Source: Purshia tridentata (taxonomy: Eukaryota > Streptophyta > Magnoliopsida > Rosales > Rosaceae). From it: a stretch of DNA of 64,000 nt. A program made the translations under genes and the position numbers. A model generated the notes under the pieces. That model was not told where the DNA came from and made no database searches. It worked only from the letters and a program-made list of their open reading frames with translations. Numbering within the stretch: the first letter of the stretch is position 1; each line of letters starts with the position of its first letter. Shown piece after piece: positions 13,939 through 26,050 of this stretch. Location: positions 62,001 through 126,000 of the forward strand of contig QANT01002165.1 of NCBI GenBank assembly GCA_003254885.1, given 5' to 3'.

Positions 13939-15259
13939 TAAGTACGACTATACGACTACTTCTTTAATTAAATTTTAATTAGTGTTTGTGACATATATTC
14001 TTTTTTGATATGTATGATGCATTTATTTGAGCTTCTCAGTCAGTTCAACTAGATAAAAGTAAACCTTTTTTATGGTATAAAATCTAATTTGAGTTTTCTG
14101 AGTCGTCAGTGATGAGGTGAGACATTATTATTTATTAGTCTACTCATATTATGTGAACCTTTGTTTAGACGTTGTTAAATTATATTGGCTAATTATATGT
14201 ACTAACTTTCACAAGTTATGTATCTTAATTATTTGATGTGTTGGCAGGAGAAAGCAAGGAGTCTCTGCAACATGTTATGACCAGGGGAAAGGAGCACCAG
14301 TGTGGTGGGATGGTAACAAGATGATGATACGTGGGAGATTATATTATAATAGACGGAATCACCATCAACCTTTGCCATCTAATAGAATTCTCTGATTGGA
14401 TTTGTTTGGCTTTTTCGCTTTTCTGGTTTAAAAGCTTTAGTTTATGAGTGTTAAATTTATCATAATCAACAACAGTCAAGACTGCAAGCCCAACTGTCTG
14501 CAGTGAAATTCATGCACAATATTGCCTCTGTGCATCTGACGGATCAGCTCATTTTGTTCCTAGATTCTTAATTATTAAACAATAGCTTTCCTCTCCTCTG
14601 GATTTTATTATTTTCTGGTGTCTGATTTTATGAAAATTTTAACTAACAAAAGACAAACCCGGAATTTATGAGGAGAGATTTGACCCTTGACTTGTATTTT
14701 CTCTCGTTTTAATTTCGGCATTCACGCAAAACTCTGACAAGGTTTTCCGCTTTAAGCTAAAATTCCTAGAGAAAAAGATCCCATCAAAATTCTGGAAGAG
14801 AAGATAATGAAAAAAGGCACGATGCGTTATAAATTTGTTTTACGATTATTACAAATATCAGTTCCACCACTTCGTCTTTTCTTAGATCTTCTTAGATCTA
14901 TGTAATGAAAAATTATTGAATATAATTGATATAGTGTTATATGTATAATTTGTAAAAGTATTATTGCAAATGATGTTTATATTTCCAGGTTGTTTTTTAT
15001 ATGTGTAGCATTATGACGCAAGTCACGGGACCACTTAAATGAGCCAAAAAAAAAAAAACAAATTTACTACGTCCAACTGTCAAAGGAGGGCCCGCTTTTG
15101 GTTATAGCCATAGGCAGACGTGGAATGTGAAAGCGGTGCGTTTGAAAGCGTAGACATGAACGGCGTCGCTTTGCACGAGGGCTAATGCTATGTAGAATTA
15201 TAGATCAGAAAGCACAGGGAAAAAGAAAGAAGAAAAAAAGGGGAGGAAATAAGAAGAAG
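13939..15259. other. 3' UTR of the coiled-coil gene and intergenic spacer
   Basis: The 3' UTR appears to contain an intron (GTAAGT at the stop codon, TTGGCAG acceptor near 14247) and to extend to about 14600. From about 14600 to 15180 the sequence is AT-rich spacer. The last 80 bases before 15260 are A/G-rich leader of the next gene. Confidence 0.5.
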
Positions 15260-16461
15260 ATGGGTTACGTTCTGAGAGTGAGAATGGCGTCATTTTTCGG
15301 GGGAGCCGCGGTGGCATCGTTTCTTGGGCTTTACATCCTTCACAATGATTACAAGGTTGCCCACGAGTCCATTGCTCATCAGGTACTGTTTTTTTTTTTT
15401 CTTTCTTTTCCTTTTTTCATTTGGGTATCTATGAATTTTTGTGTATAAACGGAATGTTGAATCGTTAAGTTGATGTTGGAAGTGGGTTTGTACGAAATAC
15501 TTTGTTTTCTATGCTGTTTGTGAAAACCCCGTTATGCTGAAATGGCTATTGAAATCGTTTATAATTGAAAAGAGAATGGTTTTTAAACCTTGATTTAATA
15601 TCATGAATTGCTGCCCAGAGGTCAAATTAGTTTGTTTACTGGAGTGAGGGGTTTGAAATTCTTTAGGGCATTGATGAAATTTGTATTTTGGTTTCCACCT
15701 TGGGTTTGAGCATTGAAATTTGAAAGTCTCTTTAGCGGACTAATTGTGGGATCTAATTGTGGTTACAAACCAATCACTTGTATTGGTTACTCTTTTCTTC
15801 AGCGCTCTCTTCAATATGGTTTCAATCTTCTATCTATACAGTTGACTGCATATGCTTATAGGCCATGTACATGTAGCTTCAAACTAAAAATATCCTTCCC
15901 AGTGAGAAATAAGCATTCTTTACTATTTTGAACAAGAAAAGAAAGCTTGATTTTATCAGTTCTTTCTTCTAACTAGGTAAAAGCAATTTTGCCCATAACA
16001 TAATGCAGCCGGAACTATTCTTCAAACTAGGAAAGTATCTATGCTTTGAAACTGTTCACATGTGCATGCACACACACATGCAACCTGTAAGTTTATCTCC
16101 ACTCTGCTGACTCAAATTTGGAAAAAGTTGCCAAAGAAGCACCGATGCAGCACTAAATTATGCCAGTTTTTAGAAGAAATTTTACTGGAATCTAGGAGAC
16201 TTTGGTTTGTCTTGTAGTTAATTTGAATTGTGCTCATTTGTTGACATAATTCTAGTTGTTAAGATTCATGCGTTATTACATCCATTGGTGTGTTGTAGGT
16301 TTCTAGGCATATAAATGGAAAGAAAGACGAGAATAGATGAATTGTGATTCTTTTTTCTTCTCCAGGTAAAAGGCCTCCATGAGTCATTGGATAGACGAAT
16401 TTCGGCCCTCGAAAGTTTAAAACAAGCTGAAGCTTCACAGCCTGCGGAAGCAGCTGAGTAG
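15260..16461 (+). CDS. Small single-pass membrane protein, function unknown
   Basis: Two exons, 15260-15382 and 16366-16461, encode 72 residues. The protein begins MGYVLRVRMASFF. A hydrophobic segment, ASFFGGAAVASFLGLYIL, at about residues 10-27 should form one transmembrane helix or signal anchor. The rest is a short amphipathic, probably coiled-coil tail (VKGLHESLDRRISALESLK) ending AEASQPAEAAE. The basic N-terminus followed by one membrane span suits a tail-out organelle or ER protein, but location is not determined. The same frame stays open upstream to an ATG at 15185, which would add 25 Lys/Arg-rich residues; I prefer the downstream start because the membrane segment then sits close to the N-terminus. 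Both splice sites are canonical and the intron (983 bp) is in phase 0. Confidence 0.75.
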
Positions 16462-18354
16462 ATGCCCTGAGTATGCTACTGAAGTTTGATATTCTGGCTC
16501 CAAAAATCTTTTTTTTTTTTTGGTTCTTATTTATGCAGCTGGGTTCTATGTAGTCTCTCCTCCCTTTCAAAGAATAATTATGACGTATTTGGTCTGTATG
16601 GTATGCCAGATCATTTGACTTGATTTACCAGAAGACTCAAGTATTTGCAGTTCTTAGATGAAAGCTGTCGTTGCATTTAGATTTTGATATTTGAGATTTT
16701 GGATGTGGTTCTCTGTAGTCATCTCGGAGAAATTATGCATCGACTATCAGTTATTGTACTTTTTGACTATGAATTGTTTCATGATAATGAAAACTACCAA
16801 TATATTTACACAGCATTTGAGGGTGAACTACCCTGAAAGTGGATTTGATGCTGAAAATAGACTGTCATATATGATGTTAAATGAATGCTGCCTAATTTTA
16901 ATTTTGGGAGGAGATTATGATTCTGTTAACTACAATCTCTAAATGATTGTTGTATGTGCTTCTATATGTCAAATAATGGACTCATTTCAAATATCTGCCG
17001 AATTAGGAATTCTATGAGCAACTCCAGGAGCTCCATCAGAATATAACTCCATGGCTGTACAGGCCATGTTTCTGTCACTTGTATGTGGTGTATATTCCAT
17101 GTCTGAATATTTTTCTTATTTCTGGTTCGACGAAGGAGAACATGGTAAAAACTCACCAATTCAGAGGAAGATGCAAGAGTGAAAAATGTGAAACACACCA
17201 AACCAGACACTGGGACCGTTGATTTCCCATGTTTCTTAGGAGGAGTTAGGCATTCATCTGATCTGTGAGAAGCACATTTAGCGGTAACCATCGAGATTGG
17301 GTTGGTTGCAGGGCCCAATTTAGACTAGTCGAAAATGGAAGGGGGCAGGCCCATTCTATTTTTGAACATTCCACCAAAGACAAAAGGAATAGGCTCACAT
17401 GGTCACATGTGGTGGACCTCACTATGTGTATCAAAGAGAGAGATTTAAGAAGGCCCCATCCTATAGGCAAATTATTTCCTTCTTCATTGATCATATTAAA
17501 TAAAGAATATATAAAAGAAAAGCAGGTAGGTAGCTAAGATTTGGAAAAAAACAAAAGAAAAGAAACCTTAACCGTCTGAAAAGTGAAATGTGAAAAAAGT
17601 GAAGGTTGAATAGCCATAAAAAATTGTCAATGAGGTGGTTTGGGAAGTATGTGGTCCTTTGAGACTTGAGATGAAGGCCATCCCTAACCACTAAAACATA
17701 ACCACAGTGAGAGAGAGAGCGAGAGAGAGGATAAAAATTGGTATGTGCGCACAAACATAACCTAATCATAAAATAATATGATAGTACAATAGTACAAGTA
17801 AGTTGTGAGTCTTCTATTCTGACCACAAGAATAAATATTAAAAAAAAGAAAAGATATATGATCGATGGCTATAATGAGACTGGTGTTTCCTTGGCGGTGG
17901 TAATGAAGCGGTCCATGCCGTTGTTTATACCATTGTTCCTTTGTCGGAGACACGCTCTTCCAAGCAATGCCTCATTCAAATTTGGAATTGCACAGTGCAC
18001 ATGGACATTGTCAATCTCTCAATCGTCATCTACCCTATTTTTCTTCCAACCCAAAATCAAATTCTTATAACAAAGTTTTAAAATGGCTACAGTTACAAGT
18101 GATGAAAATAAATTACAATCGTTGATTTAATGAATGTAAATGTATATATTATAAGGTTACCTATACAATATACGGGGTAGCACTCTAGCTGGTCTTTTAT
18201 CTTTCAAAGAAAAACAGAAAAAATCAAAATGTGGTTGTGATTTTGAAAAAAAAAAAAAAAAGAAGATAAAAGATAAAACAACTCATTAGGAGGAGTACAA
18301 AAAAAGTCACGATTGTAGTGGAGGGTAGGGACAAAGAAGAAAGGTAAGGTTTTT

Positions 18355-18381
18355 GAGAGAGAGAGAGAGAGAGAGAGAGAG
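18355..18381. repeat. (GA)n microsatellite
   Basis: 27-base perfect GA run in the spacer upstream of the GRF gene. Confidence 0.9.
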
Positions 18382-19612
18382 CTGCAGAGTTGCAGGTGGG
18401 CGATGGGGACAGCCCATTTAACCTCTCCAGCTGTCTGGCCCTGCCCAACCCATTTTTAGTCTCCCATCAATGCACCCCCTTCTTCTTCTTCCTCCCCCCA
18501 TGCCCCCAAGCTGCCACCTCATCTCCCTTTCAATCAAAACGCTACCAAGTCATAACCTTCCTTCTTCGAAACCGACCTTTAATTCCCAGACATCCTCATT
18601 TCTTTTTTGATACCACTTGTTTTCTCACAAAATATTACAAACTTGTTTTCTTTGTCTTATCAATGTAACATCATACTCATTCCTGTGCACAGTATATGTA
18701 CTGTCACAAAATTTACAATTCATTTAGTTGGGTACACATCCATTCAATTAATACAAATGCACTTAAAATCTTTACACCAAAGTACAGATTACATGCTCAT
18801 ATAAACACTACCGTTTTCTCAACCAATCACTTCCAACTTCCAAGTACCTGCTTCTAACTTTTCCCGTCAGATATTTTATAAGGCCATATATAAATAAATT
18901 CAATACAAAAATAAAAAAACTGATGAAGATCAAGTGGCTCAAAATTGTATCGTTTTGTCCTTACTTATTAGTCACCATCTTATGTCTAGTCCCTATCACT
19001 ATTATAATTTCCAATCTCCATAAACGATTGCCCCATTAGCGCTTGTTCCCACAGACCAATCAAATCCGATACCAAGGCCACCTGTCTGTTTGCAGCGTCA
19101 GTGTCTACGCCTTTTGGCTTCACCACGCGCTTACAGACTCGACTGAGGCTCTCCCTTACAAATTTAGTTAATGCATCACGTCTTCGCCCTACTGGGCCCA
19201 GTTGCACCTCCCGATGTACCAAAGGCCTAACGGTGCTTATCACGACAAAAGTGACGCCGTTTGTTTTTCCATTTATTCTAAACGAACCAAACCTATCTCA
19301 TGACCAAAAACTTGAGTTCAAACCTTAAAAATATGTCTGGAAATGTTGTAACGGATTAATGGAGTAAAGTTTTGAATAAAAAAGATTTGCTCATCTATCT
19401 TTGAGTTCCATTCCCGGAATTCACTGTCACGTAAATTTAAATTGATTCAAGTTGAACAAGTTGGTAACTTTGTTTGCAATATTATATAGAAGGAAGGGGT
19501 GCTCTGGTAAAGTGGAAAATTCCCAACAAAACTATAGGAAAATAAAGTAGGGGATTTGTACGGTTTTTAGCTGTGTATCCGGAAAACGATAGATGCCACA
19601 ATAATGATGAAT

Positions 19613-19639
19613 GAGAGAGAGAGAGAGAGAGAGAGAGAG
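19613..19639. repeat. (GA)n microsatellite
   Basis: 27-base perfect GA run about 0.5 kb upstream of the GRF start. GA/CT runs near plant promoters can bind GAGA-type BPC factors, but nothing here proves a regulatory role. Confidence 0.9.
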
Positions 19640-20164
19640 GGTGTGTTTTGCTTTGTCGAGTAGCTAGTGTGGTGTGCGAATGTTGGAAGCATGGAAGCAA
19701 AGCAGAGGCCGAGAATGGCGGCAACCCATTAATCAATCATAAATCTCGCATCGATCCCACGTACTAGCAAAAGAGATAAGAGTCTTAAGAGAGATAAGAT
19801 AATAAGATATGGGTCTATATATCTTGATATCTTGATGTGGGTGTGTGACTCTGAAAACCCCATAAGCATTAGCATAAAGCTTTTGCAGATAGAAGCAGAA
19901 CCAAAAAGTTGGTCTTTAGAGTATTTGCGGCAAGAGGTTCCATTTTTTTATGTTTGTTTGATAGGAAGGCAATTTACCTAATAAGGCAAGTGGTTTTATT
20001 ATTATTAGGCGTCTCAGACAAGGAAAACCAACCCCGGCCCCAAACAAAATAGGAGAGACTCAGAACTCTACTGAGATTCTTGGACCTTGGTTTGAGTGTG
20101 TCAACCTGCTGCAGCGTACAGAATCATAGCCCAGCTAGCCAGTAAGATAAAGGAACAGAGGAAG

Positions 20165-22546
20165 ATGATGATGGTTCATCATGATAATCACCGCCGTCCG
20201 TTTTCTTCATCAGAAAGAGGGGATGCTGCTGATGGTCCCACGTGTAACTCTAACAGGCCTCCTCCTGTGTCTAACAATAAATATACATACGATGTTGTTT
20301 CTAGTGCTGGTGTGGCTGCAGCTGGTTCTAGCGGTGCTGGTGCAGTTTTAAGAGCTTTGCAGCCTTTTGACATTTCAAGAACAAACATTACTCCCACTTC
20401 TACTACTGCTCATCATACCGCCTTCAGATCCCCAGGTTTGTAATTCTTTCCTTTCAAGTCAATGCAAAGTGAAACATGTCTTTCTTCCACGATTGGTGTC
20501 CTCTCAAAGATTGCATCTTTAATAATGAAAGAGTAAAGGTTGTTCTGTCTGAGCTACTGAGCAGATGTGTGATATTTTGGGTTATATATATATATATGTA
20601 TGTAGCAGGACGGATGACAACATATTTGGGCTTCCCTTTTACAACTGCACAGTGGAAGGAGCTTGAGAGACAGGCTATGATATACAAGTACATGGTGGCA
20701 TCTCTCCCTGTGCCTCGTGATCTCCTCTTTCCCATTGCCAGAGGTCCCTCAGGCCCAGCTACTTCCCAATCACCCTGTAATCACCTTTCATTCTTTTTAT
20801 TTTTGCCCCCATTTTTTTCTTCAAATTAGCTCAGCTAGTCATGTGATTTGAAGTGGGTTTTAGCTAGAACCTATGTTTCATGCTATTTTTCCCCCAATTT
20901 GTTCTGCAAATTGTCTCAGCTACTCATGTTAGTTGAAGTGGGTTTTAGCTAGAACCTCTGTGTCATGCTATTTTTGCCCTCAAATTTTCTTGTTTTGAGC
21001 TCCTCTGTCTCAAACTCTGTTCCATTATGTTCTATTTGATGTGGGTTTTTCTTCATCTCTCTTGTCTTGCTCTAAATTAACCATCTGTTTTTGTTCTTTT
21101 TTTATTTATGGGGGCATATATGCAGTGAGTAGTGGTTACAATCTTCGGTTGTCAAACAGTACAGATCCAGAGCCAGGGAGGTGCAAGAGAACGGACGGTA
21201 AGAAATGGAGGTGTTCGAGAGATGTTGCGCCTGACCAGAAGTACTGTGAGCGTCACATGCACAGAGGTCGTCCCCGTTCAAGAAAGCATGTGGAAGTTCA
21301 AGCCACCAACACAACAAAGAGGGTGCGCCTTGAAAATCATGCTCTTCCTACCACATCTCCTGCAACAGCTATGTCTAATATATCTAACCCCACAATCAGC
21401 AAAAATGGCTGCCCAACTCAGTTTTTTGGATCTACTTTTCAACCATACCATGACTCCCCTGTTTTTCTGGATAAGGATAATGTAAAGGTTGCAACTTTTG
21501 GTTCTATGACCTCTGCTTCATCAGACAAAGAACCCAGGTGGGTGATGGGTTTTCAATTTCATTCTTCAATCTGATGTATTTTTGGTCTTTTTCAAGGTTT
21601 TGTTATGTTTCAGAAAATAGTAAAAGCAAACAATTGTACTTGGCTTAGGATAGGAAACAAAGAAATAAAGGTGTAATTTTTAATTTTAGTATGGTGCTTC
21701 TAAATCACTTAGTTATGTTTCTATGTTTTTCACTTTGATCATTTTAAATTTTTGTATGATTGCAGGAGCTTGGAGTGGATGGTGAAAGGAGAGCCTGTTC
21801 CCATAGCCACTTCTGATCCACAATGGCACCATCTGATGCAGAGCAAAACAGAAGTAAGCTCCAAGTTCCCCTTCTTTGACGCCAATTCCTCTGTTTACAG
21901 CCAACGTTCCGAAGAAGAGTCTTTCTTGAATCTGAATTCATATACACATTTTAACGCTGGAGAGGATCAACAAGACACCGAATGCAATTTGTTTCTCAAT
22001 CCGGATGTGGTTTCTCTAGAAAATCATCTCCTGGAAGAACCCCCATCAAGAAGTTTCATTGATGCATGGTCCAAAGCAGTGATAGATGACAAAGACAATA
22101 GCTCTGCTCCATCAAGTGGGCAGCTCTCACCTTCTTCGCTGACATTGTCAATGGGAGGCTACAACTCCATCAATGACGAAATGGGTCAAACCCAAATGAG
22201 CTTAGGAAGCAATGGAAGTGGTATCAAGCCTCGCCTAACAACATGGCTCACCCCTGCTTCATGGGTTTCTTTGCCACCAGGAGGGCCATTGGCTGAGGTT
22301 TTAAAACCAAGCTCACTCACTCTCACTGCCACCAGCAGCGCAACCTCGAATCCATCGTCTCCAATCACCGGCTATGGAGATTTAAGTAGTCCATTGACGA
22401 CTACGGTGTCATCACCCTCTGGGGTTATTCAGAAAACGCTTGCTTCAATGTCTGATAGTAGTGGTTGTAGCAGCCCAACCCTCGCAAGTTCAAAGGCTAA
22501 GCCGGCAGAGACTGTTGCTTTGTGGTTGGATCAGAGAAAAGCATAA
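20165..22546 (+). CDS. Growth-regulating factor (GRF) transcription factor
   Basis: Plant-specific transcription factor that pairs with GIF co-activators to promote cell proliferation in leaves and other organs. Four exons, 20165-20435, 20609-20776, 21126-21537, 21766-22546, give 543 residues, close to the larger GRF1/GRF2-type members. The QLQ domain, about residues 99-134, includes [20 protein letters not shown]. The WRC domain, about 160-203, shows [17 protein letters not shown] and the zinc pattern C-x9-C-x10-C-x2-H, followed by the basic stretch RGRPRSRK. The Ser/Thr-rich C-terminal half carries [12 protein letters not shown], a motif of the GRF1/2 group. The start is the first ATG of the frame (MMMVHHDN). 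A miR396 target site lies in exon 3. Splice phases agree throughout. Confidence 0.95.
20830..20985 (+). repeat. Tandem duplication in GRF intron 2
   Basis: Two imperfect copies with a period of about 85 bases, starting at 20830 and 20915. Both contain GAAGTGGGTTTTAGCTAGAA and then TCATGCTATTTTT. It lies wholly inside the intron, between exons 2 and 3. Confidence 0.75.
21274..21295 (+). promoter_or_regulatory. miR396 target site in GRF mRNA
   Basis: The sequence over the end of the WRC domain reads CCGTTCAAGAAAGCATGTGG and then AA. This is the conserved miR396 recognition segment of GRF mRNAs, with one difference from the most common form (GCA instead of GCC, coding His instead of Pro after RSRK). 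It implies post-transcriptional repression by miR396, as for most GRFs. Confidence 0.85.
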
Positions 22547-23119
22547 TCAATTTTCTTGATACACAGAAATCATGTTGTTCTTTTGGTTAGTTTGGTAGTT
22601 GTTTGACTGGTTCGTTGACTGCTAAGATGATTTTGATTTCGTTATTAGCTGAGTAGTTTTGTTGTGATTCTCGGAGTTTCTTTTAAACTCAGAGAAAATA
22701 TTTCTCTTGATGTTCCAAGTCTTGCTGTATTCACTAGCTTGTTACTGAAGAACCTTAATTAGCTTTTTCTTTCTACTGGTGGATCAGATCACTTTGCCAT
22801 TTTGCCTGTACGAGGTAGCGCTTATTTTTGTTGCCTTATTCCATGGTATGCATAATTTGTTTGGCACATCCTTTTTTTGGGTGGAGTCGACGATGATGTG
22901 ATAATAGTTTGTAGATAACCATATCCGGTTTGTAGGGAGCAATTGATTTGGCCTTAAGCGGCTGAAAGTACGAAACGTTATATATAAGACACGGCCGATG
23001 ATTTTTCATGCTATTATTAGCAGAAACTCGGACTGATTTCATCAACTTCGTTCAATATACGACTGCACCCACTTTGAAATTTAGAAAGACTCTTTCTCTC
23101 TGTTTTGACCAATAAAAGA

Positions 23120-23163
<44 letters not shown>

Positions 23164-24121
23164 GTGTAGTGTGTACACCCTCCAGAGGCCCAGATTTGTT
23201 ATTTACAATACAGAGCTCAGCCCATACGATTTGACACCTGTGTATGTAGAAGCCCGTGTTAGAAAGATTGACTTTCAGTCGTAGAGTATAGGATATTTGC
23301 TTTTATATGAGTCCGTTGGATTTTGGAGTTGGAATCATGACAGCCCTTTTCTTTTTCTTTTTTTCTTTTTTTTGACATTTATGATCTAGCCACTTTGCAA
23401 TGCAATGAAAAGATTCAATGAAATTTGATTAATTGATTGGGAGGGGTTAAGGAGGCCAAATAGAGGGGATCTTGATGTTTGATGGTTGTGTTTATTTTTT
23501 TTACTTGTTTAATACTTGTGTAAATTAAATTTGGTTACGGCTTCCTCCATAAAAAATACAACAACATACAATAAAGCTGAAGTGTGCAAGTAAAGCAAGA
23601 TTTAAGGGTTTCTTGGTGCATGAAGCAAGACTATTGTTAACTCAATTTTAGGGCTCTTTATTTTCAGATTCTTGATTTTCTTGGTATGTATAAACTAATT
23701 CACTCCATATATAGGAGCAAATACAGTCACATATTCATCATATTATTTAGGTCTGTGTCTCGAGTCTCAACTTTGGTTGGTATATATAATGGTGCTGCGA
23801 CAGCTTTCCATTGGGAAGGGCGAGAGTTATTTTTAGCCAAATACTTGGTAGTGGGGGTTAACTCTTTAGTACTATGCCCAGGAAATGTCTAATTTACTTG
23901 AATAGCGTGTGTGACAGTTGAAACTAAAAGGAAAAACTTTATTGAATAGAATACTAAACAAGATCCATATATAGCATAACAAAGCATCCAGTAAAGGCTC
24001 ATAATTAAATGAGTTAAAAGTTAATTGTTTCTCTAATCACATACATATTGTGCATTTGGCATTGAGAATTTGAGAGAACCAATTAATTAATCACCATTCC
24101 CTTGTACACATAGTTTGCTTA
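22547..24121. other. Intergenic, converging GRF and IQD 3' ends
   Basis: Contains the GRF 3' UTR (to roughly 22850), a long CT microsatellite at 23122-23161, T-rich tracts and the 3' UTR of the minus-strand IQD gene. No further gene is supported. Confidence 0.55.
23122..23161. repeat. (CT)20 microsatellite
   Basis: Perfect 40-base CT run in the GRF-IQD spacer, the longest simple repeat in the window. Confidence 0.95.
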
Positions 24122-26050
24122 CTACCTCAACCACCTCCTGAGATCACTTCTGGAAGTTGGAGATGTCTCACTGTCTGTAAAACAAGCAGACTCCATTCGA
24201 ATTGCATGGCCTCCGTTAACATTGCTCTTAATATGACTGTGAGTACCAGCACATTGACATGGCTGATCAGAAGGAACTGGGAATGATAGGCGTTTCCTTG
24301 CCTGTTTTTCTCTGTCCTGGGTTGAAGGCCTCTGCCTCGGCGCGCTTTGTGACCGAAGCCGAGCCTTGGCCGAAGCTGTGGCGGCCATGTAGTTTGGCAC
24401 TAATTCATGGCTGTAATTCAAAGTTGAGCCTAAGGTGGGTGTATGGGGCATTGGGTGCTTAGTCCTCTCTCCCCTGACATTAATGCAACGAGGCTTAGCT
24501 GAGTGCACCTGTAGATTTCTTGTCATGGATGTGAATGGTGGTGTGATTGGTGAGTGGAGAGAGGGACTACTGGTCCGGATTGGTATTTTTACAGGGGAGG
24601 CAACTGGGTATGACTGATCAGGTCTTTGTTGTTGGTAGTCGAAGTGGTTGGAATTGGGGGTTGAATAAGAGTAAGGTCTAGATGTGTCCATTTCAACCGT
24701 TTTGATCATGGGGTGGTCTCTTTGATCACAATCACATGAAGCTCTGCCTGCAGTGTTGTCCCTTTGCCTTCTTCTTGTCCACCCATCAAGCAAATCATAA
24801 TTCTCTTCTAGCTCCTCCTGCTGATCATCACCAACATCTAACTGGTCACCAATGGTTTGAAGGTCAAGAGGGAAGAGACATATAAAGAGACAGAAATGAA
24901 TAAGGGGTACTAGATCAAGAAGGACCTCGTTAGAGAAGGCATAAGCAAGGGTTCTCCTTTCACTTTTCAAGGCAGCTATTTTTGTTCTCTGTAACATGGC
25001 TTGAATTTGCTCTAATGTTTTTGGCTGGGTTTCATCCCAGTGGACCCAATCATCCTCTTTTGACTGCATTAATTAAAATTAAAACAGAGACAGATGAAGC
25101 TTAAATAGTAATATTAAATAATCAAATTTCTTACATGGATGGACCTCCTGTCTGAGAAATGTGATCCCCATAAGCTATTGGGATCACTAAACATGGAATC
25201 AGCTGCTGCGTTGCCTTCATGTGAAAGCCTCTTATTAGTGCGTTGGTCAAGAACCCGAGCTTGCACTCGAACCAGAGCCTGCATGCATTGCAGAGTCATC
25301 TTTGCCCGCTTTCTAACATTGTGGCCTCTTACCAATGCTTGAAGCTTCACCAGCCCCTTGAGTGCCCCAAGTGCTCTTCTCGCCTAATAATTCAAAAAAC
25401 CAAAATGAATAAATCAATGCCACCCGCAGTAGCTACTTAATTGTGCTATATATAGTCTTAATTATTAATTAATTACAAGGTATCCTCTGAAGGCTGTCTG
25501 AATAACAATGGCAGCATAATCTCTGACCAAAATGGAAGGCCTGTAATTTGTTAGACGAAAAACTTCGACTGCTGCCTGAGCAGCTGCTGTTGTGGCCACG
25601 GCCACTGCAAGAGCATCAGCAGCAGCAGCCTCGTGAGAAACTGCAGGCTTGGTTGCCACAGTTGCAGTACTAATTTGAGTGGTTGCTGGGGCATTATTAG
25701 CAGCTGAGGTTGTAGTAAAGGTTCTTGCTTCATTGTGGTGTACATGGATAACTGTTTCTTGATTCACAGGCTTCCTGAAAATCCATCTGCGTTTTCCTCT
25801 CTTCTGCAAATTAAGAACCCAAAAAAAATTCCAGTACTTTGTTGAACAACTCATTTACAGATCTCATAGCTTAACTACAAAATCACAAACTCATTTTTGG
25901 TTTCTGTAGTGCAGGAAATTCTAAATATTGTACCTTTTCTTCTTCCTCTTGTTCGTGCAGTTCTTCTCTTCTCCTAGTGTTGTTTCTCTCATTCTTGGTA
26001 GGAGACCTGAAAGCCCTTTTGACTGCAGTCAACCATGAGCCCCCTCCCAT
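24122..26050 (-). CDS. IQ67-domain protein (IQD, calmodulin-binding)
   Basis: Exons (minus): 26050-25934, 25803-25477, 25383-25135, 25063-24926, 24841-24122, giving 516 residues. The IQ67 domain, about residues 130-200, has IQ motifs in [35 protein letters not shown] and [15 protein letters not shown], and is split by the phase-0 intron typical of the family. The C-terminal DUF4005-like region includes [20 protein letters not shown]. The N-terminus is [20 protein letters not shown] proteins bind calmodulin and scaffold it to microtubules or membranes. The 84 bases at 24925-24842 are T/C-rich on the coding strand, have GT and AG ends and keep the frame whether removed or not. I treat them as an intron because retention would insert a hydrophobic run (CLFICLFPL) inside a charged region. 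Upstream, an Ala-rich segment ([20 protein letters not shown]) precedes the IQ67 domain. Confidence 0.93.

Larger units (their letters stand above)
16462..20164. other. Long intergenic region upstream of the GRF gene
   Basis: 3.7 kb with no gene I can support. It holds the 3' UTR of the small membrane protein (to about 16700), AT-rich spacer, two GA microsatellites listed separately and a more GC-rich island at about 18980-19260 that is open on the minus strand but matches nothing I know. The last 400 bases form the promoter and leader of the GRF gene. Confidence 0.5.

Noticed and set aside
17265-17537. Plus-strand open frame of 90 codons in the spacer after the small membrane protein
   Set aside because: No homology I recognise, an overlapping open frame on the other strand, and no promoter or splice context.
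18986-19243. Minus-strand open frame of 85 codons in a GC-richer island upstream of the GRF gene
   Set aside because: No recognisable domain, no splice partners or leader, and it lies in a 3.7-kb spacer. GC content alone is not enough to call a gene.
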